Assembly: GCF_003417465.1 (NCBI RefSeq)
Contig: NZ_QVMV01000007.1
Span: 185,825-249,824 of the forward strand
Direction: 5' to 3'
From: Wenzhouxiangella sp. 15190
Lineage (GTDB): Bacteria; Pseudomonadota; Gammaproteobacteria; Xanthomonadales; Wenzhouxiangellaceae
DNA: 64,000 bases
The notes below the pieces were generated by a model. That model did no database searches and was not told where the DNA came from. It worked only from the letters and a program-made list of their open reading frames with translations. The position numbers were made by a program, and so were the translations under genes. This document shows, one piece after another, positions 34,735 through 42,245 of the stretch; position 1 is the stretch's first letter, and each line of letters starts with the position of its first letter.

Positions 34735-37431
34735 ATGAACATCACATCAAAAAACTCGGGATTTCGATTCATGAAGATAATCAGATACGGCATCATCCTG
34801 GCAGCCACCGCCCTTCTTGCCGCCTGTGGGGGCAGTTCCTCCGGCAGTTTCGACAATGGCGGTCAGGCAAGCATGAGCATCACGGTCGAGTCCAATGAAG
34901 TGCCGACCAACAGTTCGACGCAGGTCACCGTGCGTTTTCGTGCCGCCGATGGCTCGGCCGTAGCCGACGGCACCCAGGTGACACTGAGCTCGGACAACAC
35001 GAGCCGAGGGGTGGTTGCCGCCGACGAGTCCGGCGCCTCTTCCGGCGCTTCGGCAACGACAGGTACCAGCGGCGGCCAGGCCAGCTTCATCTTCACGGCT
35101 CGCTCCGATACCGGAACCGTAACGCTGTCGGCCTCGGGCTCCAATCCGAGCGGTGCAGGGACGATTTCCACGACACGGGACATCGATGTGATCGAGGATC
35201 CGGATGCCGAGGCGCGCCTGGAAATCGAGGGTGACAGCACCATGCCGGCCAACACGGAGGGCGTCGAGATTTTCATGGGCTCGCCGTTCATCAACGAACT
35301 GACCGTGCGCTACCGCAATCCCGACGGCAGCGCCGGTAACGTCGTCGACAGCGAGATTGCCGTGGCCGTATCGCCGGTTTCACTGGGTGCCTTTTCGACA
35401 CTGGACGATCCCGAAACCGAAGACGTCAACGAATTTTTCGAGCTTTACGGCAGCGGACCGGTCACCATGACGGCCGGCGTGGCCACCGTCTTCGTGCACA
35501 GCGACAATCAGCCCGGCACATTGACGGTCAGTGTATCGGCCCAGGACGCCGATTCCGGTGACACCTTCTCCGAAGAGTTCCAGATCGAGATCGTCGAGGG
35601 CGCGGCCGATTTCCTGCCGGCCAACCTGGACTTTTCTGCATCCCCGGATCCGATTTACGTGCAGGGTTCCGGTGGGTCCACGAGCAAGAGCATGTCGCTG
35701 GCGGTCAGCGACTCCGGGGATAACCCGGTGCCCAATCCCGAAGGCAGTGGCGCTGAATACAACAACGTCATCCTGTCGCTGGATGCGCCCGATGGCAGCG
35801 ATGCACGCCTGACCGGTACCGGTACATCCGGCTCTGTCGAGGGCAGCGAGATCAGTGTGCAGACCGTCAACGGCATCGCCAATTTCTCGCTGAACGGTGC
35901 AACCGCGACCGGGCCTCACGAAATCACGGCAACGGCCGATCGAGCCGACAATAACGTCGACAATGATCTGCTCGATCCGTTAACGGCGCAGACGACCGTC
36001 AACGTCGGCGACGGCCGGCTGTTCGGACTGGAGATCGTCAGTCCAAGCATCGACGCCATACAGATCAACAGCGCAACGCCGGGCATCGAAACGGAGGAAG
36101 AAGCGACGACGGATCCGGAAACGGGCGTCGTGGTTCCGCCGAATCCAGACGGAACCTATTCGCTGACCGTAACCGCGCAGGCGACCGACCAGGCCGGGAA
36201 CCCGGTTCTGTCGGGTACACCGGTGCAGTTCGGCAAGGTCGATGCGCCGCTGACTCAAACCACGCCACCGGTGTTCGTGTTCTCGGGGGGCGAAGGTGAT
36301 CCGGAAGAAGGCGGTGACCTGTTCGACGTGTTGAGCAATACGGATGGCTTCCTGGACGATCCGGCCGCCGTGGATGAAGCGGTTGAGCCGGGCGATACGC
36401 TGGCCCTCTTCGGCAAGAGCGTCGCCGGCAACCGGGAGCACGAAGCCGTCCGGACGATCGACAGCGTCATCGACGACACCACTGTTACGGTCGACCAGGA
36501 TTTCAATGCCAACGATGGTTCCGGCAGCATCGTCGACGACGGACATGTCATCCCCTGGGTCATCGGTCGCTCGGAAGTGGGCGTCATCGACAGCGCGGGT
36601 ACGATCGGCGAAGACGGTCGCGTGAGCGTCAAGATGACCTATACGATCGACCAACTCGGGCGACCGCTCGTCGTTTGGGCGCAGGCCAATCGCACCGGCG
36701 AAGACACGACCACGACCGTGGCAGACGCTGAAAACGCCGTGTTCCCGGGCATTGCGCCCTTGCTGCTGACGGCCACGCCCAATTCGGTCGCGGGTAACAG
36801 CACCGCGGAAATTCGGCTCTGCCTGACCGACGCCATCGGCGCGCCGGTGAACTTCGCCCGGATTCGCGGCAGTATCTCCGGCGCCACGGGCATCCTGGAC
36901 GGGTCGCCCATGCCCGCGCTCACCGCCGATGCCACCGGCAGTGACGGAAGCGGTTGTCTTCTGACCGAACTGGAGACGAGTGACATGCTGCCCGACGGTG
37001 AATCGGCGACGGTGTTGTTCACTCACGGTGAAGCCGAGGCCGAGGTTACGGTTGAACCTCCGGGTGCGGGAACTCTGGTGGTCGATCCGTCATCGGCATC
37101 GGATCCTTCGCCCGATCCGCACAGGGTAAGACTCACCCTGACCCTGCTCGACTCGAGCGGCGAGCCGTTTCCGGACGTAGCATTGACCGGAGAATGCGAA
37201 AGTGGCATCACCCTGGCATCGGGTCCGGGTACGACCGACGCCGACGGAGAAACCACTGCAAATGTCGATCTGGAATTGTCCGACTGTGGTGGCGGCGAAG
37301 GCGAGGAAGAAACCACGCGAGAAGCGCAGTGCACCTTCACCACCTCCACTGGCTCGCCTGTGGGAACCTTCTCGGCGACGGGCTCCGATCTATCGGACTC
37401 GCTCATTTCGCCGGATCCGTGCGGCGACTGA
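34735..37431 (+). CDS. Large lipoprotein with repeated bacterial Ig-like domains
   Basis: The 898-residue product has a signal peptide ending ALLAAC with a lipidated Cys in ACGGSSSG. About six Ig-like (Big_1/invasin-type) modules follow; each shows a T-V-x-V/x-L strand then a D-x-x-G-x-P/A-V-x-x-x-x-V segment, for example VTVRFRAADGSAVADGTQVT and LTVTAQATDQAGNPVLSGTP. It is acidic and poor in Lys, and Cys appear mostly in the last third. A GAGGGAG lies ten bases before 34735; an internal ATG at 34771 is also plausible. It follows pilQ by 24 bases, so a pilus-linked surface or adhesion role is possible but unproven. A terminator follows at 37477. Confidence 0.82.
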   Translation: MNITSKNSGFRFMKIIRYGIILAATALLAACGGSSSGSFDNGGQASMSITVESNEVPTNSSTQVTVRFRAADGSAVADGTQVTLSSDNTSRGVVAADESGASSGASATTGTSGGQASFIFTARSDTGTVTLSASGSNPSGAGTISTTRDIDVIEDPDAEARLEIEGDSTMPANTEGVEIFMGSPFINELTVRYRNPDGSAGNVVDSEIAVAVSPVSLGAFSTLDDPETEDVNEFFELYGSGPVTMTAGVATVFVHSDNQPGTLTVSVSAQDADSGDTFSEEFQIEIVEGAADFLPANLDFSASPDPIYVQGSGGSTSKSMSLAVSDSGDNPVPNPEGSGAEYNNVILSLDAPDGSDARLTGTGTSGSVEGSEISVQTVNGIANFSLNGATATGPHEITATADRADNNVDNDLLDPLTAQTTVNVGDGRLFGLEIVSPSIDAIQINSATPGIETEEEATTDPETGVVVPPNPDGTYSLTVTAQATDQAGNPVLSGTPVQFGKVDAPLTQTTPPVFVFSGGEGDPEEGGDLFDVLSNTDGFLDDPAAVDEAVEPGDTLALFGKSVAGNREHEAVRTIDSVIDDTTVTVDQDFNANDGSGSIVDDGHVIPWVIGRSEVGVIDSAGTIGEDGRVSVKMTYTIDQLGRPLVVWAQANRTGEDTTTTVADAENAVFPGIAPLLLTATPNSVAGNSTAEIRLCLTDAIGAPVNFARIRGSISGATGILDGSPMPALTADATGSDGSGCLLTELETSDMLPDGESATVLFTHGEAEAEVTVEPPGAGTLVVDPSSASDPSPDPHRVRLTLTLLDSSGEPFPDVALTGECESGITLASGPGTTDADGETTANVDLELSDCGGGEGEEETTREAQCTFTTSTGSPVGTFSATGSDLSDSLISPDPCGD

Positions 37432-37476
37432 TCTGAAGGGCGGCACGAAAGCCGCGACGATCAGCTTGGAACTTTG

Positions 37477-37506
37477 GGGCCCGGCACTGCCGGGCCCTTT
37501 GCTTTT
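37477..37506 (+). terminator. Intrinsic terminator after the Ig-like lipoprotein gene
   Basis: GGGCCCGGC (37477-37485) and GCCGGGCCC (37489-37497) form a perfect nine-base-pair stem with a three-base loop, followed by TTTGCTTTT. It closes the pilM to Ig-like lipoprotein transcript and precedes hutG by 21 bases. Confidence 0.88.
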
Positions 37507-37527
37507 ACGACTCGGTACAATGAAGGC

Positions 37528-38310
37528 ATGCTCTACGATTTTCATGCCGGCACCGGTGCGTTACTGGTCAATGTGCCTCATGCGGGGGTCGAAGTACCGC
37601 AGTCCATCGAATCGCGAATGAGCGATCGTGCCAGGGCGTTACCGGATACCGATTGGCACGTGCACCGGCTGGTCGAAGACGCTGCCGGCCCGGACGTTTC
37701 GGTGCTGTCCGCCCGCTATTCCCGCTACGTGATCGATCTCAATCGCGGTCGCGACGACCAGCCGCTTTACGCCGGCGCCACGACCGGCCTGGTGCCGACC
37801 GAGACCTTCGACGGTGATCCGGTCTACAGGGATCGAAATCCAGACGATGCCGAGGTGAGCGAGCGCATCGAGCGCTACTGGCAGCCCTACCACGACAAGC
37901 TCCGGGAAACGCTCGAGGGACTCAAGCAGCGGCATGGTTATGCCGTGCTGTTCGATGTGCATTCCATCCGGAGCACGGTGCCCCGGCTGTTCGACGGCCG
38001 CCTTCCGGACCTCAACCTCGGCACGTACGAAGGCCGAAGCTGTAATGCACAACTGCAGGCGCAGGTGGCCGAAGTACTGGCTGGAGCGGACGGTTTCTCG
38101 ACGGTGGTCAACGGCCGCTTCAAGGGCGGCTTCATCACGCGCCACTATGGCCAACCGGCAGAGGGCATCCACGCCCTGCAGCTCGAAATTGCCCAGGCCT
38201 GCTACATGGACGAGTCACGGCCGCGCGAATTCGATCCGGATCGAGCCCGCCCGCTGGTGACCGTGCTGGCGCGCCTGATCGACCTGCTGTCGCAGTGGCG
38301 GCCGGCATGA
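37528..38310 (+). CDS. hutG: N-formylglutamate deformylase HutG
   Basis: I start at the ATG at 37528 (MLYDFHAGTGALLVNVPHAG), giving 260 residues. Family marks are NVPHAGVEVP, DTDWHVHRLV, RYVIDLNRGRDDQPLY, and the metal-binding FDVHSIRS near residue 150, with GGFITRHYGQPAEGIHALQLEIAQ at the C-terminal side. It hydrolyses N-formyl-L-glutamate to glutamate and formate, the last step of the five-step histidine degradation route. Adjacent hutF makes its substrate. hutH, hutU and hutI are not in the window. Confidence 0.95.
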   Translation: MLYDFHAGTGALLVNVPHAGVEVPQSIESRMSDRARALPDTDWHVHRLVEDAAGPDVSVLSARYSRYVIDLNRGRDDQPLYAGATTGLVPTETFDGDPVYRDRNPDDAEVSERIERYWQPYHDKLRETLEGLKQRHGYAVLFDVHSIRSTVPRLFDGRLPDLNLGTYEGRSCNAQLQAQVAEVLAGADGFSTVVNGRFKGGFITRHYGQPAEGIHALQLEIAQACYMDESRPREFDPDRARPLVTVLARLIDLLSQWRPA

Positions 38311-39653
38311 CGGACCGGCTTTACTGTCCGCAGGCCCTGCTGGGCGACGGCTGGCGCGACGACGTCACGCTGGAACTGACGCGGGACGGTTTCATCGATG
38401 CCGTTCTGCCGGGCCGCCATGCCGGGGCCGAGTGTTTGCCCGGACCCGTGATTCCGGGCATGGTCAATGTCCATTCGCACATCCACCAGCGGCTCATTGC
38501 CGGGCTGACCGGAATGAGCGCCGGCCGGGACGACAGCTTCTGGAGCTGGCGCGAGCGCATGTACGAGGCCGTCGGCATGCTATCGGGCGAGGATTTTGAA
38601 ATCCTGGCCGCCCGGGCCTTCATGGAACTGCTCGAAGGCGGCTATACTTCGACGGGGGAGTTTCACTATCCCCACGGCCTGGGTGATCAGGAACCGAGGA
38701 AAACCGCCGGGCAGGTGCTCGACGCGGCCGCGCGCGCGGGAACGGCCTTGACGTTGCTGCCGGTGTGGTACCGCTACGGCGGTTTCGGCCGGCAGCCACT
38801 GAGCGACAGGCAGAAGCCTTTCGGGATGTCGCTTGATGAAATCGCGGCCCTGGTCAACGGCCTGCAGGGCCAGGTCGATGCGCGGCTTCAGCGCGTCGGC
38901 ATTGCCCCGCATTCGCTGCGTGCCGTGGACGGCCGTGATTTGCCTGACCTGCTGGCCAATATCGGCGAAGGCCCGGTCCATATTCACATCTCCGAGCAGC
39001 CCGCGGAAGTCCGGGCCTGCCTCGAATACCATGACTGCCGCCCGATCGAGTGGCTGCTGCGGCATGTCGAGCCCGACGAGCGCTGGTGCCTGATTCATGC
39101 AACCCACGCGGACGAGCGGGAAGTGCAAGCGCTGGCCGGGCGTTCAGTCGCGGTGGGCATCTGTCCCACGACCGAGGCGGACCTGGGCGACGGGCTGTTC
39201 CCGGTGCGTGAATTCCTCGATGGCGGTGGTCGCGTGGCCATCGGCTCGGACAGCAACCTGGTGACCTCGGCGGCCGAAGAAGTGCGCCTGCTCGAGTGGG
39301 GTCAGCGGCTGAGGCTGAACCAGCGCAATGTACTGGCCGAAACCGGCGAACATATTGCCACCAGCCTGTGGCGGCACATGGCTCGCACCGGCGCAAGGGC
39401 CCTGCAACAACCGGCCGGCGAGTTGCGCGAGGGTTGCCGGGCCGACCTCGTCGTGCTCGATCCCTCTCACCCCGTCCTGGCCGGCTTGCCCGCAGCGGAG
39501 CAACTGGACAGCTTCGTGTTTGCCCATGGTGCCGGTATGATCGATCAGGTTCGGGTCGGTGGTCGTCAGGTCGTGCGCCAGGGTCGCCATCCTTCGCGGA
39601 CGGACCTGGACGAACGAGTGGCCGAGTTGCGCGGCCGGCTTGTCGGGAGTTGA
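38307..39653 (+). CDS. hutF: Formimidoylglutamate deiminase HutF
   Basis: The ATG at 38307 overlaps the hutG stop (ATGA) and gives 448 residues. This amidohydrolase has the metal-binding VNVHSHIHQRL near residue 57, the active-site segment FWSWRERMYEAV, IAPHSLRAV, HIHISEQPAEV, the HATH histidines and IGSDSNLVTSAAEEVRLLEWGQRL. It deiminates N-formimino-L-glutamate to N-formylglutamate and ammonia. The pair hutG-hutF defines the Pseudomonas-type pathway. Confidence 0.96.
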   Translation: MTDRLYCPQALLGDGWRDDVTLELTRDGFIDAVLPGRHAGAECLPGPVIPGMVNVHSHIHQRLIAGLTGMSAGRDDSFWSWRERMYEAVGMLSGEDFEILAARAFMELLEGGYTSTGEFHYPHGLGDQEPRKTAGQVLDAAARAGTALTLLPVWYRYGGFGRQPLSDRQKPFGMSLDEIAALVNGLQGQVDARLQRVGIAPHSLRAVDGRDLPDLLANIGEGPVHIHISEQPAEVRACLEYHDCRPIEWLLRHVEPDERWCLIHATHADEREVQALAGRSVAVGICPTTEADLGDGLFPVREFLDGGGRVAIGSDSNLVTSAAEEVRLLEWGQRLRLNQRNVLAETGEHIATSLWRHMARTGARALQQPAGELREGCRADLVVLDPSHPVLAGLPAAEQLDSFVFAHGAGMIDQVRVGGRQVVRQGRHPSRTDLDERVAELRGRLVGS

Positions 39654-39658
39654 AGAAA

Positions 39659-40264
39659 ATGACGGAAAATTCACTGACCCATTCACCGGCGGCCGAGCGC
39701 AACCGGATACCGATCGGTGAGGTACTTGGTCGCTGGCTGGCGCGGGATGCGCGCGTGCTCGAGATCGGTTCCGGCACGGGCCAGCACGCCGCCTGGTTCC
39801 ATGAACTGATGCCGGGGCTCACCTGGCAGACCACCGACCTGCCGGAGAACCTCGAGGCAATCCGGACCCGGTTGAAGGCCGAAGCGCCGGCGCTTCCCGC
39901 GCCACTCGCACTCGACGTGATGCACTCCGGCGACTGGCCGGAAGGCCCCTGGGACGCGGTCTATACGGCCAACACGCTTCACATCATGCCGTGGGATCAT
40001 ACGCCGGCACTGCTGCGCGCCGCGGGTGAGCGCGTTGCCGCCGGCGGCCTGCTCGTGATCTACGGGCCGTTTCGCGACGGCGAGGCATTCGACGCGGAAA
40101 GCAATCGGCGCTTCGACGAGCAACTGCGTCAGCGCAACCCGGACATGGGCCTTCGCGATATCTTGAAAGTGCGTCGAATGGCCGAAGATTCGGGATGGAC
40201 CGCCGAGGCCGAAATCGCCATGCCGGCCAACAATCGACTTTTGATCTTCAGGAAAAGTGAATGA
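39659..40264 (+). CDS. DUF938-family SAM-dependent methyltransferase
   Basis: The 201-residue protein starts five bases after the hutF stop. It has the SAM-binding motif VLEIGSGTGQHAAWFHELMPGL near residue 34, YTANTLHIMPWDHTPALLRAAG and a C-terminal NNRLLIFRK strand. These are the DUF938 hallmarks. The substrate is unknown. Co-directional, close spacing with hutF and a 4-base overlap with msrC suggest one transcript. Confidence 0.88.
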   Translation: MTENSLTHSPAAERNRIPIGEVLGRWLARDARVLEIGSGTGQHAAWFHELMPGLTWQTTDLPENLEAIRTRLKAEAPALPAPLALDVMHSGDWPEGPWDAVYTANTLHIMPWDHTPALLRAAGERVAAGGLLVIYGPFRDGEAFDAESNRRFDEQLRQRNPDMGLRDILKVRRMAEDSGWTAEAEIAMPANNRLLIFRKSE

Positions 40265-40719
40265 CCGAGACCGTCAACTACGACGAACTGGCGCAGCAGG
40301 CCGAAGGGCTGCTGTCGGGCCAGAAGCACCGCATCGCCAACGCTGCAAACCTCAGCGCGCTGATCTACGAGGCCCTGCCGGACGTCAACTGGGCCGGGTT
40401 CTATTTTCTGGAAGGCGATGAATTGATCGTCGGGCCCTTCCAGGGCAGGCCCGCGTGTGTGCGCATCGAAATGGGCAAGGGCGTGTGCGGCACCGCGGCG
40501 CTCACCCGGGCCACCCAGCGCGTGGCGGACGTTCACGCCTTCGATGGGCATATCGCCTGCGATCCGGAATCCCGCTCGGAGGTCGTCGTACCCCTGATCA
40601 TCGACGGTCAGGTCATCGGCGTGCTGGATATCGACAGCCCGCGACCGGGGCGTTTCGACGAGGCCGACCAGCGAGGCCTGGAACGGCTGTCGGAAACCTA
40701 CATCAGGTCGCTGGGCTGA
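40261..40719 (+). CDS. msrC: Free methionine-(R)-sulfoxide reductase MsrC (GAF domain)
   Basis: The 152-residue GAF-domain enzyme keeps the three catalytic cysteines C66, C76 and C100; their 10- and 24-residue spacing equals that of E. coli fRMsr (C84, C94, C118). WAGFYFLEGDELIVGPFQG and VPLIIDGQVIGVLDIDSP are family hallmarks. It reduces free methionine-(R)-sulfoxide in the cytoplasm. The ATG overlaps the methyltransferase stop, and its 3' end overlaps sixA on the other strand by 22 bases. Confidence 0.94.
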   Translation: MTETVNYDELAQQAEGLLSGQKHRIANAANLSALIYEALPDVNWAGFYFLEGDELIVGPFQGRPACVRIEMGKGVCGTAALTRATQRVADVHAFDGHIACDPESRSEVVVPLIIDGQVIGVLDIDSPRPGRFDEADQRGLERLSETYIRSLG

Positions 40720-41174
40720 ACCAGCTTTCTGATCTCCCCGCAACCCGGGGCCGGCGGCATTTCGGCGTCGATGATGATCAACGTGCCGGGCTGGATTCCC
40801 AGCCTGGGGCGCTGATTGGTCAACCATTGCACCAGCCACTCGAAGCCGGGATTGTGGCCGACAAGCATCAGGGAGTCCGCTTCCTGGTGTTTGTGCAGTA
40901 CGCCGATGAGGTCTTCTTCGAGGGCATCCCAGAGCGCGGGTTCGACCACCTGCTCGGGTGCTTCCAGTCCGTCGAGCATCAGACGGGCGGTCTCGCGCGT
41001 TCGTGTCGCCGGGGAAATACGCACGGTCGACGGTACGGACAGTTCCGAGGCGCCAATCCACTCACCCAGTACCCGGGCCGTTTCACGTCCCGACTCGGTA
41101 AGCGGTCGATCCCGGTCCTTTTCGTCGGACGCTGCTGCCCTGGCGCGCGCGTGACGCAGTAGCCATAACTCCAT
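40698..41174 (-). CDS. sixA: SixA-type phosphohistidine phosphatase
   Basis: The 158-residue protein starts MELWLLRHARA with the catalytic His8 of the histidine-phosphatase superfamily (RHA instead of RHG, as in SixA). The second conserved His is in LMLVGHNPGFEWLVQWL. DRPLTESGRETARVLGEW and SPATRTRETARLM fit the family. SixA removes phosphate from histidine of HPt domains or the nitrogen phosphotransferase system. It follows the dehydratase gene by 78 bases on the same strand. Confidence 0.9.
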   Translation of the reverse strand: MELWLLRHARARAAASDEKDRDRPLTESGRETARVLGEWIGASELSVPSTVRISPATRTRETARLMLDGLEAPEQVVEPALWDALEEDLIGVLHKHQEADSLMLVGHNPGFEWLVQWLTNQRPRLGIQPGTLIIIDAEMPPAPGCGEIRKLVQPSDLM

Positions 41175-41252
41175 GCGAACAAGATTCCCCGGTGCACTTC
41201 AAGGTCGGCCAGCATACCAGTGTGTGATCCGCTGTGCGTCGCCGTCTCTTGG

Positions 41253-42206
41253 TCAGCGCAATGCCCCGAGAAGGACGCTCACTGCCAGGTTGCCACCGCT
41301 GATCATCACGCCCACGCGTTGACCCGAGAATCGATCCGGGTCGGCCATGATGCCGGCCAGGGCCACCGCACCCGAGGGTTCGGCGGTCTGCTTGAGTTCC
41401 GCCCAGACTCGCTCCATCGCCGAGATGATCTGGTCCTCGGACACGGTCAGGACGGCATCGACGTGACACCGGATCAGCGCGAGGTTTCGCTCGCCGACCA
41501 GGGCGCGCAGGCCATCGGCGATGGTTTCGGGGCGGTGGTCGTCGACCCGGCGTCCCATCGCCAGCGATCGCGCCGTGTCGTCGGCGCCCGACGGCTCGAT
41601 GCCCACGACCCTCGGCGGCCGGGCCGCCGTCTGCGCCGCCAGGGCCGTTCCCGAAACCAATCCGCCGCCGCCCACGGGCGTGACGATCATGTCGAGGTTC
41701 TCGACCTGTTCCATCAACTCCAGCGCTGCACTGCCCTGACCGGTGATGATGCGGTCGTCGTCATAGGGTGGCACCGGCTCGAAACCCTGATCGACCAGGC
41801 GGGCAAGCGCCGCTTCGCGGCCGGCCTGGGTGGGTTCACAGAAGTGGATATTGCCCCCGTGACGACGGATGTTTTCGACCTTGTCGGCGACCGCGCCTTC
41901 CGGCACCACGATTTCGGCGCGAAAACCGCGCAGGGAGGCCGCGCGGGCGAGGGCGGCGCCATGATTGCCCGAGGAGTGGGTGGCCACACCCGGGCAGTCG
42001 TCGGAAAGGAGCGAAACCGCATGGCTTGCGCCCCGGAGCTTGAAGGAGCCGGTGGTTTGCAGATGCTCGCACTTGAAAAACAGCGTCGCGCCCGTCAACT
42101 CATCGAGCATATCGGATGTCATGACCGGGGTTTCCCGGATCATCGACCGGATGCGTTCGCGCGCCCGGACCACGTCCTCGGGGTTCGGCAGGGATTTGAC
42201 AGACAT
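41253..42206 (-). CDS. PLP-dependent serine/threonine dehydratase or serine racemase
   Basis: The 317-residue protein is a fold-type II PLP enzyme: Schiff-base Lys56 in GSFKLRGA, THSSGNHGAALARAA, the glycine phosphate loop PVGGGGLVSG near residue 180, and SGGNLAV at the C terminus. It lacks the C-terminal ACT regulatory domain of biosynthetic IlvA, so it is the catabolic or racemase type. It probably deaminates L-threonine or L-serine. The minus-strand TATTAT at 42218-42213 lies only six bases before the ATG, so the mRNA may be leaderless. It is divergent from pepN. Confidence 0.92.
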   Translation of the reverse strand: MSVKSLPNPEDVVRARERIRSMIRETPVMTSDMLDELTGATLFFKCEHLQTTGSFKLRGASHAVSLLSDDCPGVATHSSGNHGAALARAASLRGFRAEIVVPEGAVADKVENIRRHGGNIHFCEPTQAGREAALARLVDQGFEPVPPYDDDRIITGQGSAALELMEQVENLDMIVTPVGGGGLVSGTALAAQTAARPPRVVGIEPSGADDTARSLAMGRRVDDHRPETIADGLRALVGERNLALIRCHVDAVLTVSEDQIISAMERVWAELKQTAEPSGAVALAGIMADPDRFSGQRVGVMISGGNLAVSVLLGALR

Positions 42207-42245
42207 CCGCCTATAATACCGATCCAGTCTTTACAGGAGTTCGTC

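Noticed and set aside
42196..42217. TTGACA and TATAAT as one promoter for pepN
   Set aside because: They are only 10 bases apart, too close for sigma70; only the TATAAT is kept as a likely -10.
41220..42245. Long in-frame extension of pepN upstream of 42246
   Set aside because: It is antisense to the PLP dehydratase gene, has no homology to M1 peptidases, and the AGGAG plus ATG at 42246 fits the known N terminus.
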